Positions 56,033 to 63,062 of a DNA stretch of 64,000 bases are shown in pieces. Every line of letters starts with the position of its first letter. The first letter of the stretch is position 1. The DNA comes from Corallococcus caeni (GTDB taxonomy: Bacteria > Myxococcota > Myxococcia > Myxococcales > Myxococcaceae): assembly GCF_036245865.1 (NCBI RefSeq), contig NZ_BTTW01000001.1, positions 1,364,001 to 1,428,000 on the forward strand, in the 5' to 3' direction. The notes beneath the pieces were generated by a model that was given only the letters and a program-made list of their open reading frames with translations, was not told the origin of the DNA and did no database searches. Both the position numbers and the translations under genes were made by a program.

Positions 56033-56512
56033 TCAGCGCAGGGCTTCACGGATGCGCCGCTCCGCCAGGGCGGTCAGGGCCGGTGTGACCTCCGACTGCG
56101 ATGTGCTCGGTTCCCATTGGGGAAACCGGCTGCGGTGATACGGCGGAAGCCCGCGCAGGGCTTCCTGGCGCAGGGCTTCGGGCGCCGCCTCCAGGAAGAG
56201 GGCCAACCTGTTCGCGGCGTCCGTCCGCTCGCCGAACTCCACCGACACCTTGGCCTGCCGCTGTGCGGAGGGCATGGCTGCGAAGCGCTCCAGGTGGCGC
56301 AGCGCCCTCCCCGCCTCCGCGTCCACCAGGCCGCCCAGCAGCTCCGCGGCACGCTCCCGCGCCAGGACACAGACGACCAGCGCGATGCGCTCCAGGGGCA
56401 GGGACAGCGCGGGCAGCGTGACGTCCGCCACCGTGGCCTGGGGTGCTTCCTTGCGCGATGGCAGGAGCTTCCGGGCCATGCGCATCGCCCGTCCCACGCG
56501 TGTCGCTTCCAT
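56033..56512 (-). CDS. T3SS operon protein with FliG N-domain-like region
   Basis: 159 aa, ATG 7 nt after the sctJ stop. Helical and soluble. The segment LERIALVVCVLARERAAELLGGLVDAEAGRALRHLERFAAM (about 38-78) loosely resembles the N-terminal domain of FliG (KsAiLLm.iGeerAaevfkhLs..Ev..ls). The position after the ring lipoprotein gene matches fliG after fliF in flagellar operons, but also sctK after sctJ in SPI-1-type loci, so SctK is the main alternative. No other T3SS component fits. The assignment is tentative. Confidence 0.6.
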   Translation of the reverse strand: MEATRVGRAMRMARKLLPSRKEAPQATVADVTLPALSLPLERIALVVCVLARERAAELLGGLVDAEAGRALRHLERFAAMPSAQRQAKVSVEFGERTDAANRLALFLEAAPEALRQEALRGLPPYHRSRFPQWEPSTSQSEVTPALTALAERRIREALR

Positions 56513-56519
56513 GGCGCGC

Positions 56520-57335
56520 TCAGGCCAGCTTGCGCGTGGAACCCGGTGTCACCACCGGCCGCGCGGGCGTGGGCGGAGCCGGCGGTGCCGCCGGGGGCTG
56601 CTCCGCCAGCGTCTGGAAGTGCCTCCAGCGCAGCGTCGTCCAGACGAGCGCGCCGGACAGCCCCGTCACCAGCACTCCCAGCAGGGCGAGCACCACCCGC
56701 AGCCGCAGCGGCACGGGTCCCCCCTTCGGGGACGGCGACTCCACGTGCGTCGTCACCTCATCCACCAGCAGCGACACCGCCTCCGGTGACAGCCCTTCCA
56801 CGCCTCCCGCGATGAGCTCACGCAGCGTGTCCGCCGACTTGCGCACGCGCGTCGCGCCGCCGGGCGCCGCGCGCAGCATGGCCGAGGCCTTCGATGGCGT
56901 CGGAGCCTGACCGGGCCTCGGAGGAGGTGGGACCACCAGGTGCACCCGTGCAAGCAGCACGCCGTCCACCGTCTGGAGCGTCTTCTCCAGCTCGCGCTCC
57001 ATCCCCCGGACGCGGCAGACCTGCTCCTCCAGCGGCGAGCGCACGAGCCCGCTCCCCCCGAACACGTCGCAGCCCGTCTCCGCGGCGAGCCGGGGCAGTC
57101 CCAGCTCCGCCAGGATGCGCACGGCGTCCGAGGACTGCGCGTCCGACACCTCGATGGCCCAGGTGGGTTTCTTGCCCGGCTCGGGCACCTTGCGCGCGTC
57201 GAGCCCCCGCTCGACGAGCACCGTCTGCAGTTCGTTGGCCTGACGCTCGTCGAGGCCGTGCTGGATGCGCTCCCGGCACGCGGAGGCGCCCAGGAGCAGG
57301 AGGAAACAGAGACAACGAAGGGGAGCGGAACGCAT
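56520..57335 (-). CDS. sctJ: Type III secretion inner-membrane ring lipoprotein SctJ (FliF/YscJ family)
   Basis: 271 aa, ATG 57335. Signal peptide with lipobox GASAC at about residue 20, then two ring-building motifs: ERQANELQTVLVERGLDARKV with DAVRILAELGLPR, and RVRGMERELEKTLQTVDGVLLARVHLVVP. A Pro/Ala linker is followed by a C-terminal membrane helix (about 212-236) and a short cytoplasmic tail, as in YscJ/PrgK. Ordered after the needle-like and rod genes, as in prgIJK. Confidence 0.93.
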   Translation of the reverse strand: MRSAPLRCLCFLLLLGASACRERIQHGLDERQANELQTVLVERGLDARKVPEPGKKPTWAIEVSDAQSSDAVRILAELGLPRLAAETGCDVFGGSGLVRSPLEEQVCRVRGMERELEKTLQTVDGVLLARVHLVVPPPPRPGQAPTPSKASAMLRAAPGGATRVRKSADTLRELIAGGVEGLSPEAVSLLVDEVTTHVESPSPKGGPVPLRLRVVLALLGVLVTGLSGALVWTTLRWRHFQTLAEQPPAAPPAPPTPARPVVTPGSTRKLA

Positions 57336-57350
57336 GGAAGGACGAACTCC

Positions 57351-57839
57351 TCACACCTGGGTCTGGAGGACCTGCTTGACGCCGCCGGTGGCCTTCTCGA
57401 CGACCTTGCCGGCGAGATCGAGCTCCTGGCTGGCGCGGTAGACGTGGGCCTGGAGCGCGAGCAACTCCGAGGGACTGAACGTGCGGCCGGACTCGGCGAG
57501 CTTCAGGATGTGGTCCAGCCGCTGCTGCGCCTGCCCCACCCGGTCCAGCACCTCCACCGCCTGCTGGCTCCGCGCCGCCTGGACTGAATCCACGCGGGCG
57601 CCCGGCTTCACCTCCGCGCAGCCCGCCTTCGCCCTCTCCACGCCGTCCGCCCGCGCCGTGCCGGCGGTGGCCTCGGTGGGCGTCCGCACCGGCTTCGGCG
57701 GCCCCTCCGTCGTCACCGGCACGGGGCGCGACGCGGGCTCGCGCACGCCCTCCAGCACCTTGCCGAAGGTCTCCCTGCCGGACTCCACCGCGGGCGAAGG
57801 GCCCGCACCACCCACGGCTCCCAACTTGTCGATGGCCAT
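57351..57839 (-). CDS. sctI: Type III secretion inner rod protein SctI
   Basis: 162 aa, ATG 57839. The N-terminal half is Pro/Thr/Ala-rich and likely disordered. The C-terminal 45 residues, FSPSELLALQAHVYRASQELDLAGKVVEKATGGVKQVLQTQV, match the YscI/HrpB-type rod signature (LSPxELLxLQxxVYxxSQELELxSKVVEKAT). Lies directly between the candidate needle gene and sctJ, with gaps of 11 and 15 nt. Confidence 0.88.
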   Translation of the reverse strand: MAIDKLGAVGGAGPSPAVESGRETFGKVLEGVREPASRPVPVTTEGPPKPVRTPTEATAGTARADGVERAKAGCAEVKPGARVDSVQAARSQQAVEVLDRVGQAQQRLDHILKLAESGRTFSPSELLALQAHVYRASQELDLAGKVVEKATGGVKQVLQTQV

Positions 57840-57851
57840 CGCGAACGCGCC

Positions 57852-58349
57852 TCAGCGGATGTTGTTGATGGCGGCCTTCGCCGAGTCGTGGCGGACCTTC
57901 ATGATGTTGGAGAGGGCGTTGTGCTCGCGGCTCTCCTTCTGCATCGCGTTCTGGAGCGAGATGTAGGCCATGTTGAACTTCTGGCCGTCCGCGGCCATCA
58001 GCTTCTGCGCCTCCAGCAGGTCCCACGCGTCCCCCTGCCCCGTCGTCGCGGCGCCTGTCCCGGCCGTCGGCCCCGCCGCGCTCGCGCGCGCCGACATCGC
58101 GGAGGCACCTCCCGTCGCGGGCACCGACGACACCGCTTCGGCCGGCACCGCCGCGGACACCGTGCCGGCCAGCGTGGACACCACCGCGCTGGAGATGGCG
58201 CCCGACGGCAGCATGCCGCCCACGAGCCCCGCGCCCGTGCGCACCACCTCGCGCGCCGCTCGCGCCAACGTGGGGCCGAACTCCGTCTTCGGCGTCTGGC
58301 GCTCGATGGAGGGGGCGATGCTCAACGACGGGATGCGACGGTCTTCCAA
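57852..58349 (-). CDS. Candidate T3SS needle (SctF-like) protein with N-terminal extension
   Basis: 165 aa from a TTG at 58349 with GGAGG 6 nt upstream. The N-terminal half is Ala/Gly/Ser-rich. The C-terminus, LQNAMQKESREHNALSN through KVRHDSAKAAINNIR, is a helical segment resembling the ends of needle subunits such as PrgI/MxiH (NAQSN, KV.KD, AAI.QNFR). An internal ATG at 58097, with GGAGG 10 nt upstream, would give an 81-aa protein, the typical needle length. First gene of the operon, before rod and ring genes as in prgIJK. The needle role is inferred. Confidence 0.65.
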   Translation of the reverse strand: MEDRRIPSLSIAPSIERQTPKTEFGPTLARAAREVVRTGAGLVGGMLPSGAISSAVVSTLAGTVSAAVPAEAVSSVPATGGASAMSARASAAGPTAGTGAATTGQGDAWDLLEAQKLMAADGQKFNMAYISLQNAMQKESREHNALSNIMKVRHDSAKAAINNIR

Positions 58350-58575
58350 GGGGTGCCTCCGGCAGGGATTCGCCGGGGCTGCCCTCCACCGTCCATGCCA
58401 GGACCCAACCCCCTGAAACGACAGGGGCGCGCTCCGTTGCATCCGCGTCAGGCGTCTCTGGCGCGCTCGCGCCGGGTCCACGGCGCGGGACGGCAGGGCA
58501 AGACTCGAAAACTTGCCTCCGCGCCAACCTGCTTCACAGTTGTCGCGTCCTGTCGCACTTGAAGGTGAGCACCCG

Positions 58576-58908
58576 ATGATGACCCCCTCCAACGGCCCCC
58601 GTCCGAACGAGCGCGAGCGCTACCACCCGCGCGTCGAAGCGCGTCTCCAGGTGAAGGTGCTCCTGTCGGGCCGCACCGTGACGGCGCAGGCGCGCGACAT
58701 CTCCATGAACGGCCTGTTCCTCCAGGCGCACCCGGCGGACTCGCAGCGCGCGCTCACCATCGCCCTGCCGCTGCCGGGCGACCGCGAGCTCGTCACCATG
58801 TGCACCATCCGCCGCCGGGAAGTGGACGGCGTCGCGCTGGAGTTCGGCGAGCTGGACTGGGACGACCTCATCGCCCTGGCCCGCTTCCTCCATCCGCACC
58901 TGCCGTAA
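58576..58908 (+). CDS. PilZ-domain protein
   Basis: 110 aa from ATG 58576 (ATG 58579 also possible) with AAGGTG upstream. A single PilZ domain: RYHPR is the RxxxR motif (about residues 14-18) and DISMNG the D/NxSxxG motif (about 40-45), so cyclic di-GMP binding is expected. Divergent from the T3SS operon with 226 nt between the starts; convergent with the response regulator. Whether it controls the T3SS is unknown. Confidence 0.9.
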   Translation: MMTPSNGPRPNERERYHPRVEARLQVKVLLSGRTVTAQARDISMNGLFLQAHPADSQRALTIALPLPGDRELVTMCTIRRREVDGVALEFGELDWDDLIALARFLHPHLP

Positions 58909-58925
58909 GGCCTTCCGGTGGGGCG

Positions 58926-59327
58926 TCAGTCCGCGGCCGTGCGGGCCGCGCGCAAGCGCTCCACCAGGTCCATCAGCTCCGCGCCGCGGAAGGGCTTGTG
59001 GATGTAGCCGTCCGCGCCCGCCTGCGTCGCGCTCTCCACGTCCGCCTTCTTCGCCTTCGCGGTGAGCATGTAGAGCGGCACCTTCGCGGTGATGGGATCG
59101 CTCTTCAGGATGCGGCACACGGAGACGCCGTCCAGCTGCGGCAGCACCACGTCCATCAGGATGAGGTGGAAGGTCCGGTCGCGGGCCAGCTTCAGGCCCT
59201 CGATGCCGTTGGCCGCGCAGACCACGTCCACCGCGCCGTCGCTCAACATGGAGCGCACCAGCTCGCGGATGACGGGCTCGTCCTCGACGAGGAGGATGTG
59301 GAAGGGTGCCTGCGCGTTGCCAGCCAT
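58926..59327 (-). CDS. Single-domain response regulator
   Basis: 133 aa from ATG 59327 with GAGG upstream; the frame is open further but homology starts at FHILLVEDEPVIREL. A lone receiver domain with the acidic pair in LLVEDEP, phospho-acceptor Asp in LILMDVVLPQLDG, Thr/Ala in YMLTAKA and the Lys in HKPF. No output domain, so it acts through a partner (CheY/DivK-like). Convergent with the PilZ gene; 129 nt after batE. Confidence 0.92.
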   Translation of the reverse strand: MAGNAQAPFHILLVEDEPVIRELVRSMLSDGAVDVVCAANGIEGLKLARDRTFHLILMDVVLPQLDGVSVCRILKSDPITAKVPLYMLTAKAKKADVESATQAGADGYIHKPFRGAELMDLVERLRAARTAAD

Positions 59328-59456
59328 GGTTCCTCGGGGCCCCTCGTAGGCCATTGCCCTGGCGACGTCCAGCGATGCGACGCCTGCCGGCAGCCCCTCT
59401 GTACGAAAGCGGTCCACCGCCGGTTTTCCCGCCGGCAGGGGTCGCTCCGGCCCCGC

Positions 59457-60182
59457 CTAGATTTCGGCGACGCCGTCGCGCTCGGCCCAGCCCTCCAGGC
59501 CGTTGGGCAGGCGGATGCGCACGTACTTCCCCGTCTCCTCCAGGAGCTGCACCTTCAGGCCGGCGTGCACCTCGAAGAGGGAGCGTCCTTCCGAGCGGGG
59601 CAGCTCCCGCGCCACCAGCGTGGGCGACAGCACGACGGCCTCATGCACGTTCTGGTGCACCCAGATGTGCGCCGCCAGGAGCATCGCCGCTGGCACCGCC
59701 GCGGTGAGGCAGAGGCCCGCGACCACGGCCACCGCCGTGCGCCGCAGCGAGGGGAAGACGCGACGGAAGAGCAGCAGCGCGAAGCCCACCAGCCACGCGA
59801 CGAAGAAGACCCAGGCCACCGCCGCGCCGTCCGTGGCCGCCGCCAGCCGGGGGAGGAAGGCCTCGTCCGCGGCGGCACCCACCACCTTGTCCACCTGCCG
59901 CGCTCGCGCCAGGGCCAGGTTGGCTTCCAGGTCCGCGGCGCGTCCCCCCTGCTTCCGGGCCTGCTCCAGCGCCAGCACCGCGCGGCCCAGGTCGCCCCGG
60001 GCCAGGTGCGTGGTGCCCAGGTTGTAGAGCACGTCCGGCCCGCCGAAGCCGTGGGCGATGAGCTTCTCGTAGTGGGCCTGCGCGGTGGCGTAGTCCTCGC
60101 GCCCGTACGCGTCGTTGGCCTGCTGGAAGACGGCCTCCGCTTCCTCGGCGGTGTAGTAGCCCTGCGTCGCCGCGTCGCTCAT
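59457..60182 (-). CDS. batE: BatE: TPR and SH3-like membrane protein
   Basis: 241 aa from ATG 60182, overlapping the batD stop by 4 nt. Two or more TPR repeats (about 10-100: AYGREDYATAQAHYEKLIAHG, DVLYNLGTTHLARGDLGRAVLALEQA), two membrane helices (about 118-140 and 148-172), then a C-terminal SH3-like region (LPRSEGRSLFEVHAGLKVQLLEETGKYVRIRLPNGLEGWAERDGV). BatE is part of the Bat aerotolerance/envelope operon. Last gene of the operon. Confidence 0.88.
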   Translation of the reverse strand: MSDAATQGYYTAEEAEAVFQQANDAYGREDYATAQAHYEKLIAHGFGGPDVLYNLGTTHLARGDLGRAVLALEQARKQGGRAADLEANLALARARQVDKVVGAAADEAFLPRLAAATDGAAVAWVFFVAWLVGFALLLFRRVFPSLRRTAVAVVAGLCLTAAVPAAMLLAAHIWVHQNVHEAVVLSPTLVARELPRSEGRSLFEVHAGLKVQLLEETGKYVRIRLPNGLEGWAERDGVAEI

Positions 60183-62059
60183 CCGGCCCAGCCTTCCATC
60201 ACCGCCGCCGCGGTCGCCAGCACCTTGCGCCGCTCGCCCGGCTCCACCCCGCCGCCGTAGCGGCCCAGGTCGCACGCCTCCAGCACGAAGAGCACGCGCG
60301 CGCGCCGCTCCGCGTCCACGCCCGCCGCCGCCAGCTTCTCCCCGAGCGCCTCGCGCGTCAGCCCGCCCACGGGGAAGCCGAGCTGCGCCTCCAGGAAGAC
60401 CACCATCGCCTTCTCCACCTCCACGTAGAAGGCCCCCGCGTCCGCGCCCGCCTTGAGCTTCTCCGCCTCCGCCAGCCGCTTGCGCGCGGCCTTCGCCTGC
60501 TGACGGCCCCGGCCCGCCTCGGAGCGGGTGGCCAGCCGGCCGCGCAGGCCGCCGATGAACGCCACGCCCGCGAGCAGGCCCAGCGGGGTCAGCACGCCCG
60601 CGATGAAGAAGGGCCGCATCCACACGGGCTGCGACGGCCCCACGAACCGGGCCTGGGCGCGCACCGGGCGCAGCCCTCCCGTGGTGAGCACGTTCTTCTG
60701 CTCGTTGGCCGCGTCCGCCACCTGTGCGGGCGTCATCGCCGACGGCAGCGAGGACACGCCGCCCGCCCCCGCCTCCACGGTGATGGTGACGGGGTCCGTG
60801 CGCGCCGTCTCGTACTGGCGCCGCGACGGATCAAAGTAGGGGAAGCGCAGCTCCGGCAGCGTGAAGGTGCCCGTGCGCTGCGGCATCACCAGGTACTCCA
60901 CCACGCGGCGGCCCTGGATGCGGTTGCGGTTGGGCGTGAGCCGGTCCGTCGTCGTCGGCTCGTAGATTTTCAGCGCGGCCGGGCCGGTGAGCTTCGGCGG
61001 GGTGACGTTCTTCACGTTGCCCTGCCCCTCCAGGATGACCTTCACCGTGATGGGCTGCCCCAGCTCCACGCGCGTCTGCGACACATCCAGCGACATGCGC
61101 CACGAGCCCACGTTCGCGTTGGACATGTTCGGCGGCGCACCGGACGGCAGCGGCCGCACCTTCACCTTCAGGCCGTTGGAGACGCGGTGCACGCGGTGGC
61201 CCGCGAAGAGGAAGCCCGTGGTGATGTCCGCCTCCGCGGGGGTGATGAGCAGCGTGCCGGACTTCACCGGGAACAGCGCGCGGCGGCGCAGCAGGTACGC
61301 GCGATACGGGATGCCATCCACCACCTTCTGCTCGCCCGTGAGCTGCGTGGGGCTCTCCACCTCCTCAGTCCAGAAGCCCTCCAGCTTGGGCATCGTCACC
61401 GCGTCCACGCTGGACAGGTCCACGCGCGAGTAGATGTAGAGCGACAGCGTGGCCTGCTCGCCCACGTAGAGGTCGTCCCGGTCCAGGCTCGCGCGCAGGA
61501 ACAGGTCCGAGTCCCCGCGCGGAATCACCGGCTCGTCGTCGTTGAGGTCCGAGTCGTCGTCCCCGAACGGATCCGGCATGTTGCGGAAGTTGCGGAACGG
61601 ATCCGGCAACGCGTTCCGGCCGCCCTGCTGCGCCTGGGGCGCGTTGCCCGAGTGGCCTTCGCGCACGGTGAGCTGCACGGCGTCCGTGCGGTACGTGCGG
61701 CCGCCCGCCGTCAGCGTCGAGGGCGGAAGGGTGAGCTTGCCCGCGCGCAGCGGGCGCATGAGCAGCTCGTGGCGGGTGATGTCCTGGATGACGGCGGGGC
61801 CACCGCCGGACAGCGAGATGGAGCGCTGGCTGCCGCGCGACGAGGAGAGCACCTCGAAGTCGTTGGACTCGGGCAGGCGCACCTGGGCGTTGGACGGCGC
61901 GTCCACCACCACCACGGTGAGCTTGAAGGTGTCGTCGGTGCCCACCTCGGTGCGGTCCACCGTCTGGTAGAACTCGATGTCCGCCGCCCACGCCGGCGCC
62001 GTGGCCAGGAGGGCGAGCACGGCGAGCAGCGCCGTGCGCCCGCTACCAGTCCTTCTCAT
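60179..62059 (-). CDS. batD: BatD: oxygen-tolerance/envelope beta-sandwich protein
   Basis: 626 aa, ATG 62059. Signal peptide (APAWAAD near residue 25). A long series of beta-sandwich domains follows: DRTEVGTDDTFKLTVVV, LFLRASLDRDDLYVGEQATLSLYIYSR, VELGQPITVKVILEGQGNVKNVTPPKL and FPYFDPSRRQYETARTDPVTITV, all BatD signatures. One membrane helix near 500-520, then a basic cytoplasmic tail. Overlaps batC by 17 nt and batE by 4 nt. Confidence 0.93.
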   Translation of the reverse strand: MRRTGSGRTALLAVLALLATAPAWAADIEFYQTVDRTEVGTDDTFKLTVVVVDAPSNAQVRLPESNDFEVLSSSRGSQRSISLSGGGPAVIQDITRHELLMRPLRAGKLTLPPSTLTAGGRTYRTDAVQLTVREGHSGNAPQAQQGGRNALPDPFRNFRNMPDPFGDDDSDLNDDEPVIPRGDSDLFLRASLDRDDLYVGEQATLSLYIYSRVDLSSVDAVTMPKLEGFWTEEVESPTQLTGEQKVVDGIPYRAYLLRRRALFPVKSGTLLITPAEADITTGFLFAGHRVHRVSNGLKVKVRPLPSGAPPNMSNANVGSWRMSLDVSQTRVELGQPITVKVILEGQGNVKNVTPPKLTGPAALKIYEPTTTDRLTPNRNRIQGRRVVEYLVMPQRTGTFTLPELRFPYFDPSRRQYETARTDPVTITVEAGAGGVSSLPSAMTPAQVADAANEQKNVLTTGGLRPVRAQARFVGPSQPVWMRPFFIAGVLTPLGLLAGVAFIGGLRGRLATRSEAGRGRQQAKAARKRLAEAEKLKAGADAGAFYVEVEKAMVVFLEAQLGFPVGGLTREALGEKLAAAGVDAERRARVLFVLEACDLGRYGGGVEPGERRKVLATAAAVMEGWAG

Positions 62060-63062
62060 TGGGCTTCCTCTGCTTCTTCTTCTGCTGGAAACGCCAGAGC
62101 TGGAGATTCTTCTCGTTCTGCTTCATCGCATCCAGCAGCCGCTCGGCTTCCTGCCGGTCGACGTCGCCCGGCGAACTTCCGCCGTCGCGCGGGTTCGACT
62201 CCGTGTCCTCTTCACCCTCGCTGCCGCCGTCCGCGCCGCCGTCGCGCGAGTCGCCCTCGCCCTCGTCCTGGCCTCCGTCGGCGCCGCCATCCGCGCCGCC
62301 GTCGCCCTTCTGGTTCGGATCCTGCTGCCCGCCATCCGAGCCGCCATCCGCCCCACCATCACCGGGCCCGGCGTCACCGCCGCCACCATCCGCGCCGCCG
62401 TCCTGACCGCCATCCGGCGCACCGCCGTCCGCGCCTCCGTCAGCGCCGCCATCCGGACCGCCGTCCTGGCCTCCGTCCTGCGGGGTGCCGCCGTCGCCCT
62501 TCTGGCCGCCGTCCTCGCCCGCGTCCGGACGTCCGCCGTCGTTGCCGCCGTCCTGGCCTCCGTCGGTGCCACCATCCGGGCCGTTCTGGGGCGGCGGCAG
62601 GTCGCGCAGCACGACCTCGTAGTTGTGCCGGGCCTGCGGATCCGTGGGGTCCAGCGTGAGCGCCTTGCGGTAGGACTTGAGCGCCTCCGCGCGGTCGCCC
62701 GCCGTGGCCGCGAGGTTGCCCAGGTTGTACCAGCTCTTCTGCGCCAGGTCGGGCTGGCGCGAGGACTCCGCCACCTGCTTGAACGCCTCGCGCGCTTCCG
62801 CCGAGCGGCCCAGCTTCGCCAGCGCGTCCGCGCGGTTGAACTCCACCGTCGGATCATTCGGCCGCTCCTTCTTCGCGGCCTCGAAGTCGCGGAGCGCGTC
62901 CTCGTAGCGCCCCGCCGCGTAGGCCTCGCGCCCGCGCTGCACCAGCGGGTGGTCCTTCTCCAGCGGCCCCACCGCCCACGCGGGCCCCGGCAGCGCCAGC
63001 AGTCCCGCCAGGCCCACCGCCATCGCGCGCGCCGCGCGCCGCCGCATCGAACGCGCGCTCAT
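62043..63062 (-). CDS. batC: BatC: TPR protein with Asp/Gly repeat tail
   Basis: 339 aa, ATG 63062 overlapping the batB stop. Signal peptide (LPGPAWAV near 30). Two to three TPR motifs (about 40-150: REAYAAGRYEDALRDFEAAKK, SWYNLGNLAATAGDRAEALKSYRKAL). Then about 140 residues of DGGxDGGxDGG repeats, and a C-terminal amphipathic end (RLLDAMKQNEKNLQLWRFQQKKKQ). The repeat may be an acidic, metal-binding or simply flexible linker. Overlaps batD by 17 nt. Confidence 0.9.
   Translation of the reverse strand: MSARSMRRRAARAMAVGLAGLLALPGPAWAVGPLEKDHPLVQRGREAYAAGRYEDALRDFEAAKKERPNDPTVEFNRADALAKLGRSAEAREAFKQVAESSRQPDLAQKSWYNLGNLAATAGDRAEALKSYRKALTLDPTDPQARHNYEVVLRDLPPPQNGPDGGTDGGQDGGNDGGRPDAGEDGGQKGDGGTPQDGGQDGGPDGGADGGADGGAPDGGQDGGADGGGGDAGPGDGGADGGSDGGQQDPNQKGDGGADGGADGGQDEGEGDSRDGGADGGSEGEEDTESNPRDGGSSPGDVDRQEAERLLDAMKQNEKNLQLWRFQQKKKQRKPNEKDW

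Noticed and set aside
49362-58349. Reading the export operon as a flagellar gene cluster
   Set aside because: It has rod (SctI) and YscJ-type lipoprotein ring genes and no flagellin, hook or basal rod genes, and myxobacteria of this group lack flagella.
62200-62570. Short-period repeats resembling a CRISPR or satellite
   Set aside because: The period follows codons for Asp-Gly-Gly in batC, with no conserved repeat-spacer structure.
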